The notes: generated by a model from the letters alone, not told the origin. A stretch of 60,388 bases of DNA from Porphyromonas levii DSM 23370 (GCF_000379925.1 NZ_KB904272.1:1-60388), one strand, 5' to 3'; shown: positions 35,867 through 45,470, numbered from the stretch's first letter. Program-made: numbers and translations.

Positions 35867-37041
35867 GACTTACGGGGAAGCTCAAAACTATCAATTAATG
35901 AATGATCGCCACGATACGTATCGAAGTAGAGGGTATCATTGGTGATTCTGATGTGGCTGTAGTAGCGGTTGCCACTCTCCGAGACGGTATGGTTATTTGG
36001 ATTGCCCACAGGGTACTGCTTATCGCTAGTGCTCATGGTAATGTAGATTGGTCTATCAGGAGCTACACCATTGCGACTGAAGGCATGGTCGTGCCCTTGG
36101 AGCAGTAGATCCACACTGTGCTCCTTTAGAATAGGGTTAATGCCGTATTTCATGTCCGGATTGACCCTCCACTTTCGAACGGAGTAGACACCATGGTGCC
36201 CCATTACAATGGTAAAAGGTGCAGGGCTTGTCTCTATCGATTGCTCCAACCACTTACGGCTACCCGAGTAGTCCCAAAGGAGATTATTCGTCTCTAAGGC
36301 TATCACCCTTACAGTAGGATAATCTACAAAATAATTGGTGATCTTATTACCATTGAGTGGCATTGGGAAAGTCGCAACATATCTACTCCCTAGGCTCCAA
36401 AGACCACCCAACTCGTATTCGTGATTGCCGGGGGTAGGGAGGAAGACTGTATGGGGCGCAATACTGTCCACAGTGTGGTAGAAGAAATCCCACCACTGGT
36501 TGTGAGGACGCTCTATCATATCACCGATAAATAACCAGCCATCCATGTCGGGGAAGCGGGAATATATCTCTTGAAATAGCTCGCGACTACCAGTGTCGGA
36601 TCTATCTTGGATATCACCAATGAATAATAAGTCTATGACACCATCATTAGGGTAAATAGTGAAGTCTCCTCGTAGGGTATCTCTCGGCGCTTCCGTAGTC
36701 ACAAAACACTTGTATGCTCCCTCGGAAAGGTGATTGACCCTTACATTATAAATGTGTGTCGTCCCACCTCCTGTTGTGATAGCTTCGTGCGAAGGCCGGT
36801 AGACCTGTGCTAGGGAGTCCTTCACGAGGGTAAAACTAAAAGGTTGCTCACTACCACTTACCCAACTAAAAGATCGGTCGTTCAAACCATCTTCTCCTGC
36901 TGTAATGAAAAGTCGCTGTGGGGTGTCGGGTAGTTCAAAGTCTGGTTCGGGTAAGTCACCAAACCAGTTGCTCCAATTGACCCACAATAGTACGCCTACA
37001 AGAAGTACTATCCCTAGGGGGATATAGCGTTTAAGCTTCAT
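35863..37041 (-). CDS. Exported metallophosphoesterase, purple-acid-phosphatase-like
   Basis: From the ATG at 37041 the product has 392 residues with an N-terminal membrane anchor or signal (residues 4-25). A beta-sandwich domain (about 35-130) precedes the catalytic domain with metal motifs FIGDIQD, FIGDMIE, PGNHEYE, MGHHGVY and GHDHAF. The open frame extends to 37095, but those 18 codons overlap the hairpin terminator (37078-37118), so 37041 is chosen. It likely acts in the periplasm on phosphoesters; the substrate is unknown. Confidence 0.85.
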   Translation of the reverse strand: MKLKRYIPLGIVLLVGVLLWVNWSNWFGDLPEPDFELPDTPQRLFITAGEDGLNDRSFSWVSGSEQPFSFTLVKDSLAQVYRPSHEAITTGGGTTHIYNVRVNHLSEGAYKCFVTTEAPRDTLRGDFTIYPNDGVIDLLFIGDIQDRSDTGSRELFQEIYSRFPDMDGWLFIGDMIERPHNQWWDFFYHTVDSIAPHTVFLPTPGNHEYELGGLWSLGSRYVATFPMPLNGNKITNYFVDYPTVRVIALETNNLLWDYSGSRKWLEQSIETSPAPFTIVMGHHGVYSVRKWRVNPDMKYGINPILKEHSVDLLLQGHDHAFSRNGVAPDRPIYITMSTSDKQYPVGNPNNHTVSESGNRYYSHIRITNDTLYFDTYRGDHSLIDSFELPRKS

Positions 37042-37077
37042 TCGTTGGTGTCGTGGTGGTGCAATGATAATAAATAA

Positions 37078-37118
37078 GGGCGTGATAAGTAGCAAGGTTT
37101 ATGCTACTTGTCACGCCC
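37078..37118 (-). terminator. Hairpin terminator between kbl and the phosphoesterase
   Basis: Arms 37078-37093 and 37103-37118 pair over 16 bases with one G-T wobble and a 9-base loop. On the minus strand it follows the kbl stop (37147) by 28 bases and is followed by TTATTTATTATC. It defines the end of the kbl transcript. Confidence 0.75.
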
Positions 37119-37146
37119 CTTTGGTTGTTTATTCAGTCATAGAGAA

Positions 37147-38346
37147 TTACTTGATCACGCCGAGTTCGCGACCAACCTTTTCAAAGGCAGCCACGCAACG
37201 ATCGATATGCTCTACCTCGTGAGCCGCTGATAGCTGTACGCGGATACGCGCCTCACCCTTTGGTACAACTGGGTAGTAGAAGCCAGTCACGAAGATACCC
37301 TCTTCCTGCATCCGAGCTGCGAACTTTTGGCTCAATGGTGCATCATAAAGCATTACAGCACAAATAGCACTTTGGGTTGGCTTGATGTCGAAACCAAGAG
37401 CGGTCATCTTGGTGCGGAAGCGCTCCACATTACCCACTAGCTTAGTGTGTAGGTCGTCGCTCTCCTCAAGCATCTTGAATAGCTCGATACCAGCACCTAC
37501 TACGGCTGGAGGTAGAGAGTTGGAGAATAGGTATGGGCGGCTGCGCTGACGGAGTAGGTCGATAATCTCCTTGCGTCCAGTAGTGAAACCACCTACAGCA
37601 CCACCGAAGGCCTTACCTAGTGTACCAGTGTGGATATCTATCTTGCCGTATACATCATACTGCTCAGCTACGCCATGACCAGTCTTACCTACCACCCCAG
37701 CAGAGTGGCACTCATCCACCATTACGAGTGCATCATACTTCTCAGCAAGAGCACAAATCTTATCCATAGGTGCCACATTGCCATCCATAGAGAACACACC
37801 GTCGGTCACAATAATGCGGAAGCGTTGCTCCTGAGCCTCTTTTAGGCACTGCTCCAGCTCCTCCATATTGCCATTGGCATAGCGGTAGCGCTTAGCCTTA
37901 CAAAGCCTTACGCCATCGATGATAGAAGCATGGTTGAGGCTGTCACTGATGATCGCATCCTCAGCACCCATGATAGGCTCAAATACACCACCATTAGCAT
38001 CGAAACAAGCTGCATAGAGGATTGTATCCTCGGTATGGAAGTATTTGCTAATAGCCTCCTCGAGTTGCTTATGGATATCCATAGTACCACAGATAAAGCG
38101 TACTGAAGAGAGACCAAAGCCACGGCTATCCATGGCTTCCTTAGCAGCCTTAATAAGGCGTGGGTTATTGGAAAGACCTAGGTAGTTATTGGCGCAGAAG
38201 TTGAGTACGCTCTGGTTCTTCCCATTCTGGTCTACCGTGATTTCTGCATACTGCTCACTGGTAATGATTCTTTCATTCTTGTAGAGTCCAGCCTCTTTGG
38301 TGTCTTGTAGCTCCTTTTGTAGGTGCTGTTTGATTGATCCGTACAT
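37147..38346 (-). CDS. kbl: 2-amino-3-ketobutyrate CoA ligase (glycine C-acetyltransferase)
   Basis: 399 residues of the alpha-oxoamine synthase family. The N-terminal FCANNYLGLSNNP (about 50-62), DSLNHASIIDG (about 135), DECHSAGVVGKTGHG (about 207) and the PLP lysine in TGTLGKAFGGAVGG (Lys about 244) are all present. It cleaves 2-amino-3-ketobutyrate to glycine and acetyl-CoA in threonine breakdown. Threonine dehydrogenase is not seen in the window. It is divergent from the aminotransferase-like gene with a 367-base gap holding array B. Confidence 0.93.
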   Translation of the reverse strand: MYGSIKQHLQKELQDTKEAGLYKNERIITSEQYAEITVDQNGKNQSVLNFCANNYLGLSNNPRLIKAAKEAMDSRGFGLSSVRFICGTMDIHKQLEEAISKYFHTEDTILYAACFDANGGVFEPIMGAEDAIISDSLNHASIIDGVRLCKAKRYRYANGNMEELEQCLKEAQEQRFRIIVTDGVFSMDGNVAPMDKICALAEKYDALVMVDECHSAGVVGKTGHGVAEQYDVYGKIDIHTGTLGKAFGGAVGGFTTGRKEIIDLLRQRSRPYLFSNSLPPAVVGAGIELFKMLEESDDLHTKLVGNVERFRTKMTALGFDIKPTQSAICAVMLYDAPLSQKFAARMQEEGIFVTGFYYPVVPKGEARIRVQLSAAHEVEHIDRCVAAFEKVGRELGVIK

Positions 38347-38393
38347 AATTGTAATAATTATTGGTTGGAATAATGTATTGATATTTCTTTCCT

Positions 38394-38401
38394 CAAAGGT
38401 A
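38394..38401 (-). promoter_or_regulatory. -7 box TACCTTTG of kbl
   Basis: On the minus strand TACCTTTG matches TAnnTTTG, 47 bases before the kbl ATG at 38346. Confidence 0.6.
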
Positions 38402-38454
38402 CCACATTTTCAGTAAATAAGTATAGGGGAGAAGTTGTCCCCGCAGAGTGCCAA

Positions 38455-38544
38455 AATTTATTCCTAGAGAAAAATAAATTTATTTGTACAGATAAATATT
38501 TTTATTCCTAGAGAAAAATAAATTTATTCCTAGGAATAAATTTT
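38455..38544. repeat. 22-bp tandem array B, four AT-rich units
   Basis: Core decamers lie exactly 22 bases apart at 38461 (TTCCTAGAGA), 38483 (TTTGTACAGA), 38505 (TTCCTAGAGA) and 38527 (TTCCTAGGAA). Between them run AATAAATTTATT-like palindromic arms. The last unit is a full palindrome around CCTAGG. The array lies between divergent kbl and the aminotransferase-like gene, about 53 bases from the kbl -7 box. It carries no coding frame. Confidence 0.8.
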
Positions 38545-38674
38545 CTCGCTCTCGCTCGTCAAAATCACTGAGAGGTATACTAGCTTTGAGTGGGGTAGGG
38601 AGTAGAGGTTTGCTGTCGGTCTATGAGCGAGTAGTCGGTTTTGTCCAAAGAGGTGATATGTCGGGGATTATGGG

Positions 38675-38682
38675 TAAATTTG
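38675..38682 (+). promoter_or_regulatory. -7 box TAAATTTG of the aminotransferase-like gene
   Basis: Matches TAnnTTTG, 31 bases before the ATG at 38714. No standard -33 TTTG is found. Confidence 0.5.
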
Positions 38683-38713
38683 ACCTCCAAAGGAGAAATG
38701 TATTTTTAATCAC

Positions 38714-39784
38714 ATGTTTACAGGGAATATGCATAAGAAAGAGAAGGGACAGGCAGAAGTGTCTCGTGAGGTGTATGACTTTGGCTCTATATCATGGAAA
38801 GGAGCTGATCTAACTGGTCTGAAAGAGCATCTTCTGACCAATATCGATCTCATCGAAGAGTATCCAGAGCGAGAAGCTGAGAGTATTGGTCGCTTGCTTT
38901 CTCGTCGTCTCGAGGTCAAGGAGGATCAAGTCATCGTTACCGACGGAGCCACAGGCGCATTGCACTTGATTGCGAGTGTCTCTAGGGGTGCTACTTCACT
39001 GATATTGCCTCCTACCAATCAGGAGTTTCGCCATGCGCTCAGTAGGGCAGGGCATACCATAAAGGAGGAGCGTGGGGTAAAGGATTTAAGTAAGCTTGAT
39101 CTTGAGGGTATAGATTACCTATGGATTTGTAATCCCAATACCCCCGATGGTAGGCTGTTCAGTCGTAGATCTATCCTCACATTGCTCCGTGAGCATCCAG
39201 AGGTTACTGTGGTGGTAGACCTTTCGATGGCTAATTATGTGGTGGAGGATAATATTAAGGCTTCGGATATCAAAAAGTACCCTAACCTTATCGTTGTAGG
39301 TTCGTTTTCACGTGCCTTCAATGTCCCTGGTCTCCGCGTGGGCTATGCAGTAGCGGTGGCAGAGCGTATTAGTGCTTTCCATGAAAATTATACGCCTAGA
39401 TGTGTAAGTACCTTGGCACTGGAAGCGACTCGCTTTATACTACTTCATCCTGCACAGTTTACTATCCCAGTGCGCAAGTGGTTGAGAGACTCCATGGAGT
39501 TGGGCGAAAAGCTAGAGCAGAAGTGCGATGTTGAGGTTGTGTATGGAGCTACCCCATTTTTTATTGTGCGCATGAATAGAGGGAATGCTGAGGAGCTTGC
39601 CACCTTCCTGTGGGATGAGTATAGCATCAAGGTAGGCGTTAAGAGTAGCGACCTAGACCTCGAGCCCAATGAAGTACGTATATGCGGCTTTGTTTCGGCT
39701 CGTCCCAATGAGCTCCTAGTAGAGGCTATGACTGAGTATTTTTCACGTTTTGCAGATGCTGAGATAGAAGAGAAAGAGGCATGA
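38714..39784 (+). CDS. Aminotransferase-fold (HisC/CobD-like) protein lacking the PLP lysine
   Basis: 356 residues with the fold-type I layout of histidinol-phosphate aminotransferase and threonine-phosphate decarboxylase. NPNTPDG (140-146) and GSFSRAFNVPGLRVGY (196-211) are clear. In active members the latter reads S-F-S-K, and the lysine forms the Schiff base; here it is Arg200 (codon CGT). The usual D-E-A-Y is DLSM (169-172), so the cofactor-contacting Tyr is also changed. The frame is intact and overlaps the hexosaminidase gene by 4 bases, so it is kept as a gene. It may bind PLP weakly or act as a non-catalytic protein. The start may be the ATG at 38729. Confidence 0.8.
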   Translation: MFTGNMHKKEKGQAEVSREVYDFGSISWKGADLTGLKEHLLTNIDLIEEYPEREAESIGRLLSRRLEVKEDQVIVTDGATGALHLIASVSRGATSLILPPTNQEFRHALSRAGHTIKEERGVKDLSKLDLEGIDYLWICNPNTPDGRLFSRRSILTLLREHPEVTVVVDLSMANYVVEDNIKASDIKKYPNLIVVGSFSRAFNVPGLRVGYAVAVAERISAFHENYTPRCVSTLALEATRFILLHPAQFTIPVRKWLRDSMELGEKLEQKCDVEVVYGATPFFIVRMNRGNAEELATFLWDEYSIKVGVKSSDLDLEPNEVRICGFVSARPNELLVEAMTEYFSRFADAEIEEKEA

Positions 39785-42063
39785 AGATAAGAGTCTTTGT
39801 GATAGGAGCAGTGCTAATGGCGCTGCTCTTGTCGTGTAATAAATCGAGCGTCCAAGAGCTAAGCGAGCATCCTTCGCTAATTCCACTCCCCAACCAGTTG
39901 GAGTGGAAAAGTTTACGAGCTTTGACATTGGATAGTAAGAGTATGGTGTCCATTCCTGAGGAGGTGCCTAATAGAGAGTTACTTGTAGAGCAACTCAATG
40001 AGACTTTATCCGCCCATGGTTGGTCTCCCATAGCACTTACAACCAATGATGCTAAGGCAGCAATAAGAGTGGTTATGGATAAGGAGTTGCCTGAGGATAC
40101 CTATACCTTAGATACAGATGCTTCTCAAAAGGTGCGCATTATAGCGGGTAGCACTGCAGCAGTGGGGTATGCGATACAAACTCTTAGGCAACTGGTAACG
40201 GATAAGGGTATTGCAGAGGTAAAGATTGCCGATGCTCCTCGGCTAGAGTACAGGGGAGTGATGCTGGATGTGAGTCGTCACTATATGAGTGTAGACTTTA
40301 TCAAGCAGCTCCTCGATGAAATGCAGTACTACAAATTCAATCGTTTCCACTGGCACCTTGTAGACGCAGCTGGGTGGCGGCTTCAGATAAAGCAATATCC
40401 TGAGCTTACCGATAAGGCAGCATACCGAACCGATACAGATTGGCAGAAGTGGTGGATAGAGAAAGATCGAAAGTATTTGGATAAGGATGCTCCTGGCGCT
40501 TATGGTGGCTACTATACCCAAGATGAGGCTAGGGAGATCGTAGCTTACGCAGCGGAGCGTGGTATCACGGTAATTCCTGAAATAGAGATGCCTGGTCACA
40601 GCGAGGAGGTACTCCATGTCTTCCCTCAGTTGAGCTGCAGTGGTAAGGCGCTTGAATATGAGAGTGATTTCTGCATAGGCAATGAGGAAAGTTTTACTTT
40701 CTTGGAGCACGTACTTGATGAGGTGATGGAGATTTTCCCCTCTGAATACATACATATAGGAGGAGATGAAGCAAGCAAAACTGCTTGGATGAGTTGCCCC
40801 AAGTGTACTGCATTGATGAAGCGTGAGGGGATGAAGGAGGTGGACGAACTTCAGAGCTATATGATTCATCGGATAGAGTCCTACCTCAATAGTAAAGGAC
40901 GGCAGATTATTGGATGGGATGAAATCCTTGAGGGAGGACTAGCTCCCAAAGCTACTGTTATGAGCTGGAGGGGAGAAAAGGGCGGACTATCGGCTGCTCG
41001 CGCTGGGCATAAGGTAATCATGACACCGAATACTTACCTTTATCTTGATTATTATCAAGAAGATCCTACTGCATCGGAAAGAAAGCAGATAGGCGGCTTC
41101 GTGCCATTGGAGAAGACCTATAGCTATAATCCCATTTCTAGTGAACTGACCCCTGAAGAGCAGAAGTATATATATGGTGTACAGGGAAACCTTTGGACAG
41201 AGTATATTATGAATGAAGAGCATGCTCAATACATGCTTTTCCCAAGAGTACTTGCTTTAGCAGAAGTGGCGTGGACAAAACCAGAGTTGAAGGATTGGGA
41301 GAGCTTTCGTAAGAGAGTCAATGTGCATGTTCCTCAGCTACATGCAAGAGGTGTTAATAGTTATCCACTCTCTTCTCTTCTTAATATCAAGCATGAGATT
41401 AATTATGACCGTCAAGAATTTTCTGTAACCATGACCACTGAGCTCTATCCACATGAGATCCATTATCGTTTGGATGGAGCTGTACCTACTATGGCAGATC
41501 CCATTTACACAGAGGGTGATACACTTACCATGCGTGATAGTATGACGCTTGTGGCAGGGATATTTAGAGATGGTCAGTTGCTTGGGGAGCCTACTCGGTT
41601 ACGCCTGGATTACCACAAGGGGATAGGAAAAAAGGTGGAGTGGCAGCACGAACTCGGTGGAGGTTATCCTGCAGGAGGAGAGGAAACTGCTTTGCTAGAC
41701 GGGCTGCGAGGGAGTATTACCTACCTTGATGGTCGTTGGCTCGGCAATGCCGCCACCCAAAGTACTATTGGTGTCATTGACCTTGGAGCATCTACTGAGC
41801 TGACTCAAGTGAGCACAAAGTGTATGCACGATATTGATCCTTGGATACACATGCCTGAGTGGGTAGAGCTATCTGTGTCTGCCGATGGCAAGGATTACCA
41901 AGTGGTAGATAGGGTATTATCACAGACCGACCCTAAGGATACACGTCTTAGGTTCGAGACATTTACCTTCTATCCCAATACAATGGCGAGGTATCTCAAG
42001 ATAGAATACCACTTGCCTATCTCTCAAAAGTTCCTATTTGCGGATGAAATAGTGATTTGGTAG
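39781..42063 (+). CDS. Beta-N-acetylhexosaminidase (GH20), lipoprotein
   Basis: 760 residues. A lipoprotein signal ends LLLSC (Cys19). An N-terminal GH20b domain (about 30-150) precedes the catalytic barrel, with RGVMLDVSRHYM (about 158), FHWHLVDAAGWR, PEIEMPGHSEE and the catalytic pair in HIGGDEAS (about 322-329). A chitobiase-like C-terminal domain and a discoidin-like domain (about 620-760) complete it. It removes terminal beta-linked GlcNAc or GalNAc from host glycans at the cell surface. It is co-transcribed with the aminotransferase-like gene. Confidence 0.92.
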   Translation: MKIRVFVIGAVLMALLLSCNKSSVQELSEHPSLIPLPNQLEWKSLRALTLDSKSMVSIPEEVPNRELLVEQLNETLSAHGWSPIALTTNDAKAAIRVVMDKELPEDTYTLDTDASQKVRIIAGSTAAVGYAIQTLRQLVTDKGIAEVKIADAPRLEYRGVMLDVSRHYMSVDFIKQLLDEMQYYKFNRFHWHLVDAAGWRLQIKQYPELTDKAAYRTDTDWQKWWIEKDRKYLDKDAPGAYGGYYTQDEAREIVAYAAERGITVIPEIEMPGHSEEVLHVFPQLSCSGKALEYESDFCIGNEESFTFLEHVLDEVMEIFPSEYIHIGGDEASKTAWMSCPKCTALMKREGMKEVDELQSYMIHRIESYLNSKGRQIIGWDEILEGGLAPKATVMSWRGEKGGLSAARAGHKVIMTPNTYLYLDYYQEDPTASERKQIGGFVPLEKTYSYNPISSELTPEEQKYIYGVQGNLWTEYIMNEEHAQYMLFPRVLALAEVAWTKPELKDWESFRKRVNVHVPQLHARGVNSYPLSSLLNIKHEINYDRQEFSVTMTTELYPHEIHYRLDGAVPTMADPIYTEGDTLTMRDSMTLVAGIFRDGQLLGEPTRLRLDYHKGIGKKVEWQHELGGGYPAGGEETALLDGLRGSITYLDGRWLGNAATQSTIGVIDLGASTELTQVSTKCMHDIDPWIHMPEWVELSVSADGKDYQVVDRVLSQTDPKDTRLRFETFTFYPNTMARYLKIEYHLPISQKFLFADEIVIW

Positions 42064-42151
42064 GAGACCATATCGCAAGATACGACATGTTATTTATGTA
42101 AGTGACTGGATGTGTAATTACTTCTGACAGAGTTTGAAGACAATGTTACAT

Positions 42152-42190
42152 GGAGTGGCAGGCTTTTGGCCTGTCACTCCTTTCTTTTTG
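42152..42190 (+). terminator. Terminator after the hexosaminidase gene
   Basis: Arms 42152-42163 and 42169-42180 pair over 12 bases with one G-U pair and a 5-base loop, followed by TTTCTTTTTG. It lies 88 bases past the stop codon and 49 before clpB. Confidence 0.88.
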
Positions 42191-42238
42191 TCAGTTGGAT
42201 AATGTTTTGCAGAACTAGGAGTAAAAATAGTAATAGAT

Positions 42239-44806
42239 ATGAATTGGGATAGATACACAATCAAGGCGCAGGAGATTCTGCAAAGTGCGATACAGAATGC
42301 ACAGTCACTAGGGCAGCAGTCGATAGAGCCTCTGCACCTTCTAGTTGCTATCCTCACGGGTGGAGGGCATCTTGTGGAGGCGGTGTTGCCTCAGGCTAAC
42401 AAGGTGCTTCAGGAAGCCGAGCAAGAGCTTGGTCATTTGCCCAAGGTGCAGGGTGGCGAACCTTATCTGAGTAATAACGCTGCAAAGCTCCTTCAGAGTG
42501 CTGAGAAACTATCGGAGCAGATGGGCGATAAGTATGTAGCTTTGGAACATTTGCTCCTCGCTATAGCAGAGCAAAAAGACATTGCTGGTAGACTTCTACA
42601 GAGCAGTGGTACTACGACACAACAATTAAGACAAAACATTATGAATATAAGAAACGGAGCAAAGGCGGATAACCCCAGTGCAGACAATACCTACGATGCT
42701 CTGGGTCAGTATGCCATTAACCTTTGCGAAAAAGCAAAGAATGGAAAGCTCGATCCTGTTATCGGGCGTGACGATGAGATTCGACGCGTACTACAGATAT
42801 TGAGTAGGCGTACCAAAAATAACCCGATACTGATTGGTGAGCCAGGTGTCGGTAAGACCGCTATTGCTGAAGGCTTAGCAAGGCGTATCGTACGAGGTGA
42901 TGTGCCTGAGAACCTCAAGACAAAACAGATTTTCTCTCTCGATATGGGTGCCCTCGTGGCTGGTGCCAAGTATAAGGGAGAGTTTGAAGAGCGGCTTAAG
43001 AGTGTGGTTAACGAGGTGAAGAAGTCTGAGGGAGAGGTGATCCTCTTTATCGATGAGATTCACGTACTCGTGGGTGCGGGTGGAGGCGAAGGTGCTATGG
43101 ATGCAGCCAATATCCTCAAGCCTGCCCTTTCAAGAGGCGAAATACGTATCATCGGTGCTACTACATTGGATGAGTACCGTAAGTATTTTGAGAAAGACAA
43201 GGCGCTCGAACGTAGGTTCCAAGTGGTGATGGTCGATGAGCCAGATGAGCTTTCAAGTATTAGTATTCTGCGAGGACTCAAGGAGCGGTATGAAAACCAC
43301 CATAAGGTGCGTATCCTCGACGATGCCATCATCGCTGCAGTGCGCCTATCTAGTAGGTATATTACCGATAGATTTTTGCCTGATAAGGCCATCGACCTTA
43401 TGGATGAGGCTGCGGCAAGACTGAGGATGCAGGTAGATTCGCTCCCTGAGGAATTGGATGAGGTGCTCCGAAAGATGAAGCAGCTAGAGATAGAGCGCGA
43501 AGCCATCAAGATGGAAGGCGATACTGCCAAGGTCGCGCTCCTCGAAAAGGAGATTGCGGAGCTAAAGACGGAGCAATCCGAACTCACGAGTAAGTGGGAT
43601 AGCGAAAAGGCTCAGATGGAGCTGATTCAGCAGAATAAGGCTGAGATTGAGCGCCTAAAGCTAGAGGCAGAACAGGCAGAGCGTGAGGGTAACTATGAGC
43701 GGGTGGCTATCATCCGATATGGCAAGCTGGAGGAACTCCAGAAAGGCATTGAGGAGGCTGAGCATAAACTACACGAAGTTCAGGGAGACGACGCTCTTAT
43801 TAAGGAGGTCGTAGATGCTGAGGATATCGCAGAGGTGGTGTCTAAGTGGACCAATATCCCTGTATCACGTATGATGACTTCGGAACGAGAGAAGCTACTT
43901 CACTTGGAAGATGAGATGCATAAGCGGGTTGTAGGTCAGGATGAAGCAATAGAGGCTATTGCCAACGCTGTGCGACGGAGTAGGGCTGGGCTCCAAGATG
44001 CTCAGAAGCCTATAGGGTCGTTCTTGTTCCTTGGTACTACAGGGGTAGGAAAGACGGAGGTCGCTAGGGCGCTTGCCGAGCTTCTCTTTGATGATGAAAA
44101 TATGATGACCCGTATCGATATGAGCGAGTATCAGGAGAAACACTCCGCTTCCCGCCTTGTGGGAGCGCCTCCAGGATATGTGGGCTATGAAGAAGGAGGA
44201 CAGCTTACTGAAGCTATTCGCAGGAAGCCTTACTCTGTAGTGCTCTTTGATGAGATAGAGAAGGCACACCCCGATGTCTTTAATGTGCTTCTTCAGGTAC
44301 TTGACGATGGACGTCTTACTGATAATAAGGGTAGAACAGTCAATTTCAAGAATACCATTATCATAATGACCTCTAATATGGGTTCGGATGTGATACAGCG
44401 TAATTTTGAGGAGGGCGCTCCTGATATGGTGGAGAAGACAGAACGACAGGTGTTGGCACTCCTCAGAGAGCGAATCAGACCCGAGTTCCTCAATCGTATT
44501 GATGAGACAATAGTCTTTCGTCCGCTTACCAAGGAGCAGATCGCTCAGGTAGTGCGTATCCAATTGGATAGAGTGGTAAAGACTTTGGCTGATAATAACC
44601 TCCAACTCACATATACGGATAGGGCTGTGGAGTATATCGCTACACTCGGATTCGACCCTCAGTATGGTGCCCGTCCTGTAAAACGTGTGATCCAAAGAGA
44701 GGTGCTCAACCCACTCTCTGTTGCTGTGCTCGAGGGGCAGGTCTCCAGCGACCAGCCTATTGAACTCGATTTTGAGAACGAAAAAGTGAAGTTTTTGTCT
44801 CGATAA
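42239..44806 (+). CDS. clpB: ClpB disaggregase (Hsp100)
   Basis: 855 residues. The Clp N-domain repeats (about 1-145) precede AAA-1 with Walker A GEPGVGKT (about 200-207) and Walker [10 protein letters not shown] coiled-coil M-domain runs about 400-525, and AAA-2 has GTTGVGKT (about 598-606) and [11 protein letters not shown]. It dissolves protein aggregates with DnaK. No CIRCE-type operator was recognised upstream. The transcript probably runs toward tRNA-Gln, whose -33 element begins just after the stop. Confidence 0.97.
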   Translation: MNWDRYTIKAQEILQSAIQNAQSLGQQSIEPLHLLVAILTGGGHLVEAVLPQANKVLQEAEQELGHLPKVQGGEPYLSNNAAKLLQSAEKLSEQMGDKYVALEHLLLAIAEQKDIAGRLLQSSGTTTQQLRQNIMNIRNGAKADNPSADNTYDALGQYAINLCEKAKNGKLDPVIGRDDEIRRVLQILSRRTKNNPILIGEPGVGKTAIAEGLARRIVRGDVPENLKTKQIFSLDMGALVAGAKYKGEFEERLKSVVNEVKKSEGEVILFIDEIHVLVGAGGGEGAMDAANILKPALSRGEIRIIGATTLDEYRKYFEKDKALERRFQVVMVDEPDELSSISILRGLKERYENHHKVRILDDAIIAAVRLSSRYITDRFLPDKAIDLMDEAAARLRMQVDSLPEELDEVLRKMKQLEIEREAIKMEGDTAKVALLEKEIAELKTEQSELTSKWDSEKAQMELIQQNKAEIERLKLEAEQAEREGNYERVAIIRYGKLEELQKGIEEAEHKLHEVQGDDALIKEVVDAEDIAEVVSKWTNIPVSRMMTSEREKLLHLEDEMHKRVVGQDEAIEAIANAVRRSRAGLQDAQKPIGSFLFLGTTGVGKTEVARALAELLFDDENMMTRIDMSEYQEKHSASRLVGAPPGYVGYEEGGQLTEAIRRKPYSVVLFDEIEKAHPDVFNVLLQVLDDGRLTDNKGRTVNFKNTIIIMTSNMGSDVIQRNFEEGAPDMVEKTERQVLALLRERIRPEFLNRIDETIVFRPLTKEQIAQVVRIQLDRVVKTLADNNLQLTYTDRAVEYIATLGFDPQYGARPVKRVIQREVLNPLSVAVLEGQVSSDQPIELDFENEKVKFLSR

Positions 44807-44807
44807 G

Positions 44808-44838
44808 TTTGGTAGTTTAGATTTTTGTGGTATCTTTG
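44808..44838 (+). promoter_or_regulatory. Consensus promoter of tRNA-Gln
   Basis: TTTG (44808-44811), 19 bases, then TATCTTTG (44831-44838): an exact match to the Bacteroidetes TTTG-N19-TAnnTTTG promoter. It begins 2 bases after the clpB stop codon and lies 37 bases before the tRNA. Confidence 0.85.
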
Positions 44839-44875
44839 CGCTCGTAAGAGAGGTAGAGATACCACACTTTATGAC

Positions 44876-44946
44876 TGACTCATGGTGTAATGGTAGCACA
44901 ACAGATTCTGGTCCTGTTTGTCAAGGTTCGAATCCTTGTGAGTCAA
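44876..44946 (+). tRNA. tRNA-Gln (anticodon CTG)
   Basis: A 71-base cloverleaf. The acceptor stem TGACTCA/TGAGTCA starts with U as in other tRNA-Gln. The D arm has GTGTAATGGTAGCAC, the anticodon loop TTCTGGT gives CTG, the stem ACAGA/CCTGT has one A-C mismatch at its base next to the loop, and the T arm is AAGGTTCGAATCCTT. CCA is not encoded. A consensus promoter precedes it and a terminator follows. Confidence 0.9.
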
Positions 44947-44954
44947 CTATTAGA

Positions 44955-44996
44955 AGCTGCGAAGAGTGCCAAGCGCTCCTCGTAGCTTTTTCTTTT
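44955..44996 (+). terminator. Terminator after tRNA-Gln
   Basis: Arms 44955-44969 and 44973-44987 pair over 15 positions with two G-U pairs and one mismatch around a 3-base loop, followed by TTTTTCTTTT. Confidence 0.8.
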
Positions 44997-45129
44997 GCTC
45001 CTCTTTATAAGAGAAGAAGCTTCAATTATTTGGTGTGAGGAGAGTGGAAGAGCTGGAAGTGTCTGATTTCGCTCTCGTTTAGAGGAAGTCCCAATCAATA
45101 TACACTGTGGCAAAGTCCCTGAATTGTGG

Positions 45130-45137
45130 TATCTTTG
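45130..45137 (+). promoter_or_regulatory. -7 box TATCTTTG, 10 bases before the divIC-like ATG
   Basis: A perfect TAnnTTTG box ends 10 bases before the ATG at 45147. With a start site about 6-8 bases after the box, the leader would be only 2-4 bases. The -33 region (45106-45109, TGTG) is weak. Confidence 0.6.
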
Positions 45138-45146
45138 GGGTGTATT

Positions 45147-45470
45147 ATGAGTAGTGTTTTTCGTAAAATCATTCGCCCTATCGGGGGGCTATGGCAATGG
45201 CTCAGGAAGGTAAACCCTTTCCTGCTCCTTACTATTGTCTTTGTTATCGTCGTGGTGATTCCTAGTGAGTATAGTATTTGGAATCAACTTAAGTATAGTA
45301 GAGAGATAGCTCGACAAGAGCGAGAGATAAGACAGCTGGAAGAGCGTATTGAGCGTGCGACAGCTGCGAAGCAGGCTCTAGTAGTTGAACGAGATAGATT
45401 GGAGAAGTTTGCTCGTGAACGCTACTTGATGAAAGAGGAGGATGAGGATATTTATTTGATTGATGAGTAA
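45147..45470 (+). CDS. FtsB/DivIC-like septum formation protein
   Basis: 107 residues from ATG 45147. A short basic cytoplasmic start leads into one membrane segment (about residues 22-40, FLLLTIVFVIVVVI). A heptad coiled coil (about 50-92) and a conserved ARERYLMKEEDEDIYLI end follow, the pattern of the FtsB/DivIC divisome proteins. A GTG at 45126 lies in frame but inside the promoter, so it is rejected. It probably links cell division proteins in the inner membrane and leads the long rightward operon. Confidence 0.85.
   Translation: MSSVFRKIIRPIGGLWQWLRKVNPFLLLTIVFVIVVVIPSEYSIWNQLKYSREIARQEREIRQLEERIERATAAKQALVVERDRLEKFARERYLMKEEDEDIYLIDE

Noticed and set aside
37042-37095. Upstream extension of the phosphoesterase to 37095
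   Set aside because: These codons fall in the hairpin terminator after kbl; the signal/anchor starts properly at 37041.
38586-38813. Plus-strand 75-codon frame before the aminotransferase-like gene
   Set aside because: It overlaps that gene's start in another frame, and the -7 box at 38675 lies inside it.
43895-44899. Long minus-strand open frame (334 codons) opposite the clpB 3' half
   Set aside because: It is fully antisense to the conserved AAA-2 domain, with no recognisable motif and no promoter; codon bias of clpB explains the open frame.
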